From Plakobranchus ocellatus (Eukaryota > Mollusca > Gastropoda > Plakobranchidae): a stretch of DNA of 21,474 nt. Shown in pieces: positions 1 through 11,047 of the stretch (position 1 is its first letter; each line of letters begins with the position of its first letter). Both the position numbers and the translations under genes were made by a program. The notes beneath the pieces were generated by a model. It saw only the letters and a list, made by a program, of their open reading frames with translations. It did no database searches and was not told where the DNA came from. The stretch lies in assembly GCA_019648995.1 (NCBI GenBank), contig BLXT01005252.1, forward strand, positions 579,534 to 601,007, given 5' to 3'.

Positions 1-654
1 GAAAAATGCAGTAACGTCTTAGTGGTCCAGAGCCCGGATACCAGGTGATGGCCGGTAGTGACGTTTTGCGGCAACAAGGCAATAAAGGGGATTTTCTTTC
101 TCTTGAGGGCCTTATCATTCAACATCTTCAAGTTATTCTTGACAGTGACTGTGGTTTATTTCCTCTTTTAGCTGTCATTAAGGCTGCTTGATGGGCTCAC
201 ATTATGGGTCTATAATTTATCTCAATATCACATCACCAACATTAATTTTTCTTATTATTGCAATGGCTATATTATAATATTGGTCCTGCTCAGGAGTATA
301 TTTTCCTAAATTCTATTGAATTTTGCATGAACTCCCATGTTGAAGGTTTATGCACTCTCTAAAATCTTTTTTTTTCCGTCAGTCATCGCTTCACCGAATC
401 CAGTTCGGGACATCTTGCACGCACACACATACACATATATAATAGAAATATCTACACACACACACACTTAAGAAACGAGATTTCACTTTTTTCCCCTAGT
501 CTACAGCGATCACGATGTAAACATTTATTTAAACAAAACATTAAAACATTCTGATGCATGAAAAAACTATCTAGTGAAATTTTGGTATGTACCACATAAT
601 TAGAGAATCCACACCATTGAAAAAGAAGAACAAAAATTAGGTATAACGATGAAT
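1..654. other. Intergenic stretch, nothing recognised
   Basis: No convincing gene. The only sizeable frame (minus, 452-718) is low-complexity and phenylalanine-rich, without a family resemblance. A short CA-rich simple repeat lies near 419-468. Confidence 0.5.
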
Positions 655-766
655 AGAAACACAAGTAGGTAGATTTACTTGACGTAAGTGAATTCTTACA
701 AACAATGAAAAGAAACACAAGTAGGTAGATTTACTTCACATAAGTAGATTCTTGCAAACACTAGTG
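655..766. repeat. Two-copy 56-bp tandem duplication
   Basis: The unit starting AGAAACACAAGTAGGTAGAT at 655 recurs at 711 with a few substitutions and a slightly diverged end. Confidence 0.85.
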
Positions 767-2172
767 AAAAGCATCTGGACTAACAAAAAAAAGGGGGAGA
801 ATTCCCATACCGGGTATGGCACAAGTTTCGAATCTATGGTGTTTTTGTCTTTTACTGTGCCTGGATTGTTTATTATTATTATTTATTTTTTTTAATATCC
901 TCAATTAAAACCATTATTATTATTTCGTGTTCTATTTGTTGCACGTAAAAAAAAAAATTATGTGTTAGAAACATAATAGCAGGACAGCGAGTTAGTTGAA
1001 GAAACCACATAACAATTTAACATGCTGCAATAAAGAAAAAAAGCATGGTGTAGATTTCATAAAAATTAATTAACTTTGTAAATTATACCCTCACTGAGTC
1101 ACATTTTTAGGGTAACCGTATCGATTATTTGTATGTGCACTGTTGTGAAAAGGTAATTGAATTAAAAGAATATATGTAAAAGAATTAACATAAACAATAA
1201 GAAGAAAAATTTAAATACTGAGAGCAGTCATGATACCTTGACACTAGAAACCCACACAATCAAATGTATTATATCTGCACTATAGTGACAATAACAACAC
1301 TCATGGACCACTCTTGCCTTCCTTCATGTACGATATATATATATATATATATATTTTTTTTTTTCTTTTTTTTTAATCCAGTAGAAATACTCTGGAGCCA
1401 CAGTATGTGGTTTCGTTATAAGCAAACAAATGCATTTGGCTGGTAGTACCTAGTATTTAAACACATATACTTTATTAGGCCTAAAAGGAGATTTAAAAAA
1501 AGGGTTGCATGCATGGTTTTGTTGATGCTGGTAATGTGATAAGCTTTACTGGATGAGGATAGCACTTCAGTAGGGCATGAACTATAAGGAGACAAGCTCA
1601 TACTCTCATAGGGTCAGTTGTAATGTCTTCTCATACCATTACCTGTGACCATCCTTACAATCACAAAATAAAAAAAAGACTCATAAGGTTTCACAAATGT
1701 GTTTATTTCCCCCCCAAAAAAACAACAACAAAAAAACGTAACACCAAACATGATCAATAAAGCAATGGCACTCTTAGTCAAAAACACATGCACTTGGAAA
1801 TGTATTGTTCATAACAAGTGTAAAGGCTTTTTGGACTTTCTTTTTTTTTTTTTTTAATTCTAAATCTACATTCATCAGCAAAACTGGAAAGAAGCTGGAA
1901 TGACTAAAATGCCATATCATATTAATGTTTGTAAATCCCATAAAGTATCAAAATTATTTTCGCAAAAGTAAACATGTAATCGTAAGCAGCGTAAGCTTAA
2001 GCATTTGACCCCTTATATTACTACAGCAACAGAAAAAAAAAAATTAAGTGCTAAGACCCATAATCTATGAAATGTTATTATGTTAGGCTCCTACGACACA
2101 AAAGCATACAGTAATCCGAAAATATAATGTACAGCAAATACATTTAGACTATTGAGGTATTTGAGAGATACC
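767..2172. other. AT-rich intergenic stretch
   Basis: Apart from the TA tract and poly-A/T runs I see nothing here. Short frames at 1264-1446 and 1416-1601 are driven by simple sequence. Confidence 0.5.
1332..1354. repeat. (TA)n microsatellite followed by a T run
   Basis: Alternating AT for about 23 bases, then T-rich sequence to about 1374. Confidence 0.9.
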
Positions 2173-2308
2173 TGAACTACAACTGAGCTTGGCTGCAGAA
2201 GTTAACCTGAACTACAACTGAGCTTGGCTGCAGAAGTTAACCTGAACTACAACTGAGCTTGGCTGCAGAAGTTAAGCTGAACTACAACTGAGCTTGGCTG
2301 CAGACGTT
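2173..2308. repeat. 35-bp minisatellite, four contiguous copies
   Basis: Units start at 2173, 2208, 2243 and 2278 with TGAACTACAACTGAGCTTGG. Copies 1 and 2 are identical, copy 3 has one change at its end, copy 4 diverges after GCAGACGTT. No spacers. Confidence 0.95.
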
Positions 2309-3148
2309 TTAGTTGCTTTGATGGGGAGAAACTCTACAATTTCAGTTGAAGAATCCAGTGAAGTTATTCTATTGTTTCAGTTCTTTATACCTTTGGATAT
2401 GTAAAATATAGCTTAAAAAATATATATATATATACAATACAAAGACAACACATGGTTTTTGGCGGGATTTTTACCCCTTTGAATCTGTACATTTATTTCT
2501 TAATAGTAGAATTTTTAGAATGTTGAAAAAAAAGTGTGGAAGACAGTTGTTATAATTATTATGAAGTACAAATCACTCAGTCTTTTGCTTTCATGCAACA
2601 GCCAAATTTTTGCTTTCCCAGAGTATTCCTTACATTGCATGAAGTTTAATTCCTATATAAAAATTTGTTATCTTGGAAGTATCATACAAAAAACAGACTG
2701 TTAAATTCAAAATTTAAAATGCTTAGGGGAAAGACTCCTCAATTCATACAAATCTAATACTTCCTGTTGTTTTCAAGTTTCTCCCTATTATTTGGCACGA
2801 GGAGCGACTTTTGTTTTGCCTCTTATATACAATTTTTTTTCTATTAATCTATTTGGATTACATGGCTGAGACAAAACTTCTCACAGGATCTTAATCCAAA
2901 ACAAATTTATTTATTCATTTATTTATTTCAAAAAACCTTTTGCAAAAATTGGTTATGGAAAAGAGGATTTTAATGGTTTATCATTTTGGCAATCATCCAC
3001 CAAAGCTATCATTGACAGTAACACCAGACAATGCAAGACTCTACAAATATTTTGACAGGAATCGGATGAGTAAAATTGAGTATTTAGACAATCAATTATT
3101 AAACTAGTTCCTACAGTAAATCAAAATTGAGTATTAAGACACTCGCTC

Positions 3149-3564
3149 ATTCCACTAGGTTCCTACAGTAAACTAGCACATCTTGTAGGGCCACTTGCAC
3201 AAGTTATGTATTGGTTAGTGAATCGCAACCTCACACTGATTATCAACAGTGACATTCCACTAGGTTCTAACAGTAAAATAGCACATCTTGTAGGGACACT
3301 AGCACAATATGTATTGGTGAGTAAATCGCAACCTCACACTGATTATCAACAGTGACGTTTCATTAGCTTGCTACAGTAAACTAGCACATCTTGTACGGAC
3401 ACTAGCACAAGTATGTACTGGTTAGTGAATCGCAAACTCACACTGATAACTAACAGTGACATTCCACCAGGTTCCAACGGTAAAGTAGTGCACTGTATAG
3501 GGACACTAGCACAAGTATGTATTGGTAAGTAAATCGCAACCTCACACTGATTATCAACAGTGAC
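3149..3564. repeat. ~104-bp satellite-like tandem repeat, four copies
   Basis: Diverged units 3149-3253, 3254-3356, 3357-3460 and 3461-3564, each ending in ACAGTGAC and sharing CTAGCACA, TATGTATTGGT and CACACTGATTATCAACAGTG. A shorter related duplication (AAAATTGAGTATT) lies just before, at about 3072 and 3123. Confidence 0.92.
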
Positions 3565-4886
3565 AACTGTACTAAAATACGGAGAAAAATGTATCGCGGA
3601 AAAAAACATGTTTCAAGACCAGCCTAAACAAGCTGCAAGTAGCAGTTTGAGCATTTAAACCATTGACAGGCCCAGAAGCTGCTTGCGAGAAACTTATGGT
3701 AAAAGATATTAAGATATATGGGTTTTCAGTTTTTGGAAAAATAAAAAAGCAGTGTCAATAAAAATTAAAAACCCTTTCACATCAAAACCAATATCTACAA
3801 GAAATGGAGTCATTAAGGCTGGTATCAAAGCTTCTGATATATTGTCCAGCCAGGCCTCCACAAGGCATGGCACTTTGACATGAAGAGGCAAAAATGGATT
3901 TTACATTTAAAAAAAAAAAGCAGGAAAAGATAGAGCCCACATGGCATGATTTTTAAGCCCAAGACGTGTCAACTGCCAGTTAATTGATTGATATGGTTGG
4001 TTTCTTTTTTTTTTTTTTTTGAGTATGAAAAAATATTTTCTTTTTAAATTTATATATCGCATCAAAAGTAAATATACTTAATAATACTTTATTATATACT
4101 GACACTTCTAGAAGTAAAGAACTCAAAGTATGTTAATGAATACTCTCTTCATTAAATCATATTGTCTTAACAGATATACGTATGTTCAGTTTCAATAACA
4201 TTATTTTCTATGTTAAAGTTACATTATTGTGCACTACTATTACATTTATTTTCATATGTATATTCCTGCAGTGTTTTTTGAGCAAGTAAAAGCAAAGAGG
4301 GCAGAAAAAATTAATCCCAACAAAAATGAGGTAAAGAAATTCTAATGTGATGAGATGACAAAAACTGTGAGTTTGAAAACATTGTTAAGAGATATATATT
4401 TGCTTTAGAAAATTCAATAGGTTATAAGTGAACATGAAAGTTGCTACACATATAAAGAGATATAGTATCACCAGATAGCCCTGTAATATAACCCAAAATT
4501 TGGAAAGAAACTCATTTAGTAAAATATGTTAAAAAAAACCCTGTACATAAACCAGAACAAATAAGAGGAATAATACGAATGTAAACAAAAAAAAAAGCAA
4601 AGTGAGGTGAACTGCCTAAGAGACAGGCTTCATTATAAAAAGTTTGTATGAATTGTGGTCCAAAAGCTATGACACTTATGTGCAATTGCCATTAAAAAAT
4701 AAATGCACAAACCCATTGAGAAATTGTTTTTCCTGCACAACATACCAACACATAGACACACTGACCCACTCCTATATATACATTGTATTCAAAACCATTG
4801 TAACATAAAAGTTTATGCATATATCACAGTTATAGTTACACATGTGAGCATATTCGCACAGAAATACAGTTAAGCAAGAATGTGTA

Positions 4887-4934
<48 letters not shown>

Positions 4935-6593
4935 AAATAAAATGATCACAATTGAATCAATGAAATCAGCCTTTGGTAAATTTTTTTTGGAATGAAGCAA
5001 ACTATTATTGCCTTCAGAAAAAAAATGGCATTTGAATTTAAAATATACTGTACAGTAGTATCAAAAAGGAATGGTGAGTGAGGAAAAACAAAGCATACAA
5101 TGCTCATGGAATCAATTGGGTATGCTGAGCTACATGCTAAAATTGACTTGCTTCACATAAACATAATGTATACATATATATATAGTAAAGAACACCAATC
5201 ACCACTGGAAGATATTTGAACAAAATTCATTACAAAGATCGCCAATCAAAATTTAAAAAAAAAAAACAACAAATGCAGATTACTTAAGAGTTCAAACCAT
5301 GAAAGTAAAAAAAAAAAATGAATTCAAATGATAAATCATTTGGTATAATACTTAATACATGTTTGGCAGTCAAATCCACTTAATGTAAAAACTCTGAATA
5401 CTTTGGAATAAAGGAGTAAAATGAATACTCTGAACTGGGTTGTGGTATGTGCCTCCCTTTTGACTCTTTGGACCTATGGCTACAGGAAAATAACAATAAA
5501 TCCTAAATGCAAAAGCTAATATGTAGCAAATATGTATCTTCAGATAATTATTTTCCTTGAAAATTCTTTGCAACGATGAACATTGAAAAAAAAAAACAAC
5601 CCAAAAACCACTTGTTCTTAAAAGATAAAGGCAGAAATAAAGCAACATTTATAAAACTTGATATAATAAATTAACTCAAAAACTAAACCCTCTGCTAATC
5701 AAAATCAAAGAAAAATTAACTTTTTTTTTCTGAAATGAATGTTTTGTTTGTTTTTATAATTGAAAAGAATGTGAACAATTTTAAAAATGACAGAAGAAAA
5801 TAAAACCAAATAATGTTCATGCATGGAAGAAAAAAAATAAGAAAATTAAACATTAAGGCTAAGTGATGAACAAAAAACTTGCATGGGAAAAAATCACTAG
5901 ACATGCCAAAAAAACTGCTTGTGTTATAATTATTGCTTTTTATTTAATTCTTGCTGTTTTTGTAGCCTTTTTTTTTATTATTTATCATTCTGATTAAATG
6001 ATATTGTTAAAAAATCCTTGCCAAACTCTACTGAGTTCCAAAAGGATAATCTCCTTGAGTATAAAAACATATAATAATCCACAAAGCCAATGGGTAAATG
6101 TTTTACATACTTCTGAAACTGTCCTTTGGAAATGGCTAAAACCTTATAGACTGTAAAATTCTGTGAGGCTTCATTAGAAACTAGACCAGCTGCTCAAAAT
6201 ATTCCAATCCATCAGAGCAAGAGTTCAAGCCCAAATACAAAATTGATGTAGATGTTAAGATCATTTTTGTTCAGCAAGGTTTAAAAAAATATATACATAT
6301 GATTAAAATAAGTCTACTAAAAATTCTCAATTACCTTGCTAATCACTGACAATAGTAAATACTAGTGTAACTATAATGCTTAAGCAAGACTTCTACCAGC
6401 TTTTGATGATAAAATTGATTATAAAGAAAGGAATAAAGAAAAGGTTTTTAAAAAAGAAGTAAAAATAAAAAAAAGTTCATTGAGTGAAGGATAATTTTGA
6501 GCATGCGAATAAAAAAAAAAACAATAACAAAAAAAAAAAATCATAACAATGATCAAAAAGACTTTGAGAGGAGGAAAATGAAAAGGGGAAAGT
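3565..6593. other. AT-rich intergenic stretch with a TA tract
   Basis: No gene recognised on either strand. It is rich in poly-A and poly-T runs (for example an 18-base T run near 4003-4020). If the phosphatase 3' UTR is long, part of it lies here: the first AATAAA on the minus strand after the stop codon that I could find is at about 5974-5979, with another at 5939-5944. In such AT-rich sequence these may be chance. Confidence 0.4.
4882..4931. repeat. (TA)n microsatellite
   Basis: About 50 bases of TA alternation with two TG interruptions at its left end. Confidence 0.95.
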
Positions 6594-6616
6594 GAGAGAG
6601 AGAGAGAGAGAGAGAG
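6594..6616. repeat. (GA)n microsatellite
   Basis: Eleven or so GA units within a purine-rich segment. Confidence 0.9.
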
Positions 6617-6698
6617 CCAGCAAGGGGAAAGTCACGAAAGTTAAATCTTCCTTTTTTTTTTCTTTATATATTGAAACCGTGGTCCCGCACAGCTTTTA

Positions 6699-6840
6699 AA
6701 TTTTTAGATCTAATGTCTTGTGCAATTATAACACAAAATCCAGCATAACCTGCAAGCAAAACAAATTTCAATTTTTAGATCTAATGTCTTGTGCAATTAT
6801 AACACAAAATCCAGCATAACCTGCAAGGAAAACAAATTTC
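6699..6840. repeat. 71-bp perfect-phase tandem duplication
   Basis: Copies 6699-6769 and 6770-6840 differ at one base (GCAAGCAAAA against GCAAGGAAAA). It is recent, or an assembly duplication. Confidence 0.95.
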
Positions 6841-7398
6841 AATGTGAGCAAAGCTGGAAGAGACCCCTGGAAGACTGATTAAGATAGTCAAAGAGGCACT
6901 GTCATTGTGCTTTAAAAAAAGAGGTCAGTCATAGGATTCGGTAGACCACTTTTGTTGCTACTACGTTGTTGTTAAAATCTTTTCATCATTAATTCTTTCT
7001 TTGCTTGAAATAAAATTTGTTCTGATAACAAATTAGCAACATTATTTCACCTCAACTGAATTTGATGATGCTAGGTCTAGACAGAAAAGTGGATCTACAG
7101 CAGTGCAATATAAGACATATAATATAGGCACAATCTGATTTCAACTTAATGATTGTACTGGATAATGCAAATATGATCCTAAGAAATTAAAGACAGAAAA
7201 AAAAAGTATGCAAAAATGCAAAGGCTTGTTACATGAAAAAGTACCGATTGGACCTTGATGCAGACAGTTGTCTCTTATTTCAATTCTGATATAATACAAT
7301 TCAGATAAACTTGCTGAATTTCATTATAATGCAGAAAGACCCATAAGGGTTTTTTTTCTTTACTTCACTGTCCTCAATTAGGGATCCAGAGTTATTAT
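6841..7398. other. Proximal 3' flank of the phosphatase gene
   Basis: Likely includes 3' UTR sequence, being immediately downstream of the minus-strand stop. I found no canonical poly-A signal between here and the stop codon. Confidence 0.4.

Positions 7399-7457
<59 letters not shown>
7399..7457. repeat. Palindromic compound microsatellite (TC)11(TA)9(GA)9
   Basis: TC 7399-7420, TA 7421-7438 and GA 7439-7456. The segment 7402-7457 is its own reverse complement, so it can extrude as a 28-bp-arm hairpin or cruciform. It lies in the probable 3' UTR. Confidence 0.95.
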
Positions 7458-7508
7458 GACAAGGAGGAGGGAGGGGGAAAGAGATAAGGGAAGTGACAGA
7501 AAAAGAGA

Positions 7509-7511
7509 NNN
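7509..7511. other. Three undetermined bases in a GA tract
   Basis: NNN between purine-rich blocks, presumably consensus uncertainty in the microsatellite. Confidence 0.95.

Positions 7512-7513
<2 letters not shown>

Positions 7514-7574
<61 letters not shown>
7514..7574. repeat. (GA)n microsatellite, about 30 units
   Basis: Uninterrupted GA after 7514, preceded by a purine-only block from about 7461. All-purine strands of this length can form triplex structures. Confidence 0.95.
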
Positions 7575-7581
<7 letters not shown>

Positions 7582-7655
7582 GCGGAAAAGAACACAATTG
7601 TTTTAAAGCCTCAGCAGAGATGCAGGAATATTTTTTTATCTTTTCATTTGTTCAT

Positions 7656-8074
7656 TTACATCCCCCTGTTTCCTCCAATTTCATCATCACTATCGATTTC
7701 TTCAGGTAGCTGGGACCAAGTCTTTGCAAAGTTCTCCTTCCTCTTCTTTCTCACAGCCACACGAACCGCTAGGCTGACTGCAACAAGTAAAAAAACACCG
7801 CCGCAAAGTGATAAAATCAAAACACGATGGCATCGCACAAATGACCTGTTGCACATCTCACTCAACAGGGTTTTGGCCTCTTCACTCAAGCCAGGTTTAC
7901 TTGTTGTGCTGCTGACCTGAGTCTGGTTCCTGCTTTTCACAATCCAGATGCTGTCCAAAGTTAAGTGGTTCTGGATGGACCGCTGCTCCCAGAACACATG
8001 ACTCTCATTGACCACCAACATGCGGCCGTAGCTATTGATGGCTTGGGTGTCCAAGCGAAAGGCAGACCACTCAG
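7656..8074 (-). CDS. ACP7: ACP7-like coding exon 10: end of catalytic domain, membrane segment, tail
   Basis: Completes Pro396 and encodes residues 397-534 then TAA. EWSAFRLDTQ to SIWIVK matches the human WSAVRV ... DVWVVR end of the catalytic fold. The roughly 90 residues after that have no counterpart in the human protein: a Ser/Thr-rich stalk with sequons at N445 and N471, a hydrophobic stretch about 480-499 (VLILSLCGGVFLLVAVSLAV), a basic stop-transfer RKKRK, and an acidic tail (EEIDSDDE). The predicted topology is type I. All of this lies in one open exon, so the tail is not a splice guess. Confidence 0.92.
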
Positions 8075-10987
8075 CTGGAGGGCAAATAAAATTAAGTATG
8101 TATTACATAAATATCATAGCCAAGGGCCAACATCTACATATAAGCCATTTGAATAGTTCTGAGATGATACGCAGATATCAAAACAAATAGTAGAAAGACT
8201 GTATCTTCATTGTTTAAAGAAACTAAGAATTTTGCCTACTGTCATTGGCCAAAATTGCTCAAAAGTTTTAAAGCATAAAGAAGAAGGCAATTTAAGAAAT
8301 ATAGTGATGTGAAACGAAATCACACAAATTTGGATTATTTGGATCTTGACATATAATGACAAATACTCACATACACGATGTTAAAAACAACAGAACCCAA
8401 TTTGATGCTCTCATTAGAGATGTAAAACTTCTTATCAGAATTAAATAGAGACAAAAAAAAATAGAATACCAATAGGCCCCAGCAACTGTTAATGGATCAG
8501 AAAAAAAATACTGTTTAGATATAAAGTTTTGTACAAATATTTATGTATGTAATAAAGAAACATAGATACGTTTTTCAAACATTAAAAGCATTGAAACTCT
8601 TTAATTAGTCTTAAATTTCATAAGAACTTTTCTACATTAAAAGAACTCTCTTACAAAAATTTTCTACTGTTTTTTTAGCAATAGCTTGATTATGGAATGA
8701 CATACGTTTTACTTTCATGGGGAAATGATCTACATTTTCAACACTGCCAGCAGCGCCTGAAATAAGCTGAACTGGGGCAGGTGGATCAATGTATGAATGG
8801 GCTAACACTTTGTGCTTGTACAGTGGCCACAGCCGTTCGTAGTTATGCTCATGGCCCTGAATCACAATGTCCACGGACAGTTTGTAGAACACATCCTCCA
8901 GTCTAAGTATGGAAAGGGTAAAAAAAGCAGAGAACTTAACATCTGAATTTGAATCAAGAACAAATTTCAATGTAAGCAAATTTTATTTTGAATACCTTTT
9001 TTCTTTTGTGCATTATATTTGCAAACAGCTATAAGTATTTGTACATGGTGGTAATAAAAGATCTTGTTAAAAAGGTCATAGATGGATCAGGTAGTTTATC
9101 AAGATTCACAATAGCCGAGGAAAAAAATATTTCCAAAATATTACTTGCTGTTTGCCCATTGTTGAAAATAATTATGAATCATTCAGTGTATTTCTGGTGG
9201 GTTTTTTTTTATATTAAATGCATTTCAAAGGACTCAAAAACACTTACACTGCAGTTTCTGTACCCTTTTTCTCCTCAAATTTTTAAAACATGTATTGAAA
9301 AAAATGCATCAATTTGGAAGAACATTAATGTTTATTTAAGAAAACAAAAAGGAATAATAATAGCCCTACCCCTCTCTGACACGTGAATCTGAGTGTGAGC
9401 AGTCATCTCCAATGTTTGTGCTGCAATACAATGGTCGGTGCCCAAACACAACAATCCATGGAACCTTATGGCGGTTATTATTAGCTTTGTCCAGGTCTCG
9501 GATGAGCCAATCTTTCTGCTCGTTAACATACTTGCCGTTGTGAGTGAAAAAAACTTCACTAGAGTAGCTATGAAGTTAAAAATATACATATCTTTAAAAA
9601 CTGAATTATATTATATGGATGCAATACCGCTGCTCTCAATTTCATATTTCATTATCACAAAACTGTTTTCTCAATTCATATAGTCTTAAAAGGAAAAAAA
9701 TTTTTTCAAAGATTACACATTTATAACCAGAACTTTTCATATTGATATATCAAAAGACTGTAATTCTAAATCCCCATTAAACTTTCATTTCTTTCCAGAG
9801 GGGTTATTTTTTATATTTTTTTAAAATTTCAAATTTAGCAAATTTACAAAAACATTCAATACCCTGATCGTCCTCCACACTTTGTAGAAGCTTCATAGCG
9901 TAGATTTTGTTTCCTTAATAACTGGCATACATTGAGCCACATTTAATATAGCTTTTTTAAAACTTTTACTACAACACTTCAGGTATGTTTGAAGAGTACA
10001 CCTACATACCTTTACCTTTTGTTCTCTATTCGAGAAGCATAAACAGTGTGTAAGTTTTAAAAATTTACACAAGTTTAAAATATTGTTTGAAATTTTCACA
10101 CTCCACCCAAAAACAAAATTTTTCTTTATAGACACACACACATAAATAGTCTGATTTACAATTGAAATTACTTTTTTCATACGAACAAAAAAATTCAGAT
10201 AAATTTTTAAAAACTGATTTAAAAAAAATTAATCTTTGGCATGACATTTCACACTTTGAATAACTGAAAAAAGAATAAAATTGGATAATTATGCTTCACA
10301 GGTGGTCTAATGATGCAGAATTGATGAATACCATGCCTACCTTCAGTAAAAATTTAATATAAATGTATTCCAACAAATTAAATGATAATTTATATCAGAT
10401 AAATGAGTACACTTGAAACACACAACAACTAAAGGTTTACCTAACAAAATGCACTAGTCCAATATCTATGCTGTACCACATCTTATTCATCGGCAAAGGC
10501 CACTTTGAGCCTGGCATAGCAAATCTATGTCTGTAATGGGCGAAAGACTCAAGGTCGATTTCTGAAGGGAAGGAATGATTAAAAGAGAGTGAGACAATGA
10601 ACGAGCCCTCTGTATGGCATCCCCAGTCTCAACCAAATCTCAACGGCATCCATACTGAGATAATAGCTATTGTATTCAAAGACTAAATANNNNNNNNNNN
10701 NNNNNNNNNNNNNNNNNNNNNNNNNNNNNNNNNNNNNNNNNNNNNNNNNNNNNNNNNNNNNNNNNNNNNNNNNNNNNNNNNNNNNNNNNNNNNNNNNNNN
10801 NNNNNNNNNNNNNNNNNNNNNNNNNNNNNNNNNNNNNNNNNNNNNNNNNNNNNNNNNNNNNNNNNNNNNNNNNNNNNNNNNNNNNNNNNNNNNNNNNNGG
10901 TCTCAACCAAATCTCAACGGCATCCATACTGAGATAATAGCTATTGTATTCAAAGACTAAATATTAATATTTTAGCCTACTACAAAG

Positions 10988-11047
<60 letters not shown>

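Noticed and set aside
2173..2308. Regular repeats considered as a CRISPR array
   Set aside because: The units are contiguous with no unique spacers, and the genome is eukaryotic.
3346..3609. Minus-strand 87-residue frame over the 104-bp array
   Set aside because: Overlaps tandem repeats, period is not a multiple of three, no similarity.
5939..5979. Minus-strand AATAAA words as the poly-A site of the phosphatase
   Set aside because: About 1.7 kb from the stop in very AT-rich sequence; chance occurrence is likely and no downstream element stands out, so not called as a terminator.
7301..7597. Two minus-strand frames of about 66-98 residues rich in Leu-Ser repeats
   Set aside because: They are translations of (GA)n/(TC)n microsatellite, include the undetermined bases, and lie downstream of the phosphatase stop.
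8988..9386. Plus-strand 132-residue frame
   Set aside because: Mostly antisense to intron 8 and the edge of exon 8; AT-driven composition with no family resemblance.
10670..10960. Frames spanning the N run
   Set aside because: Made of undetermined bases; carry no information.
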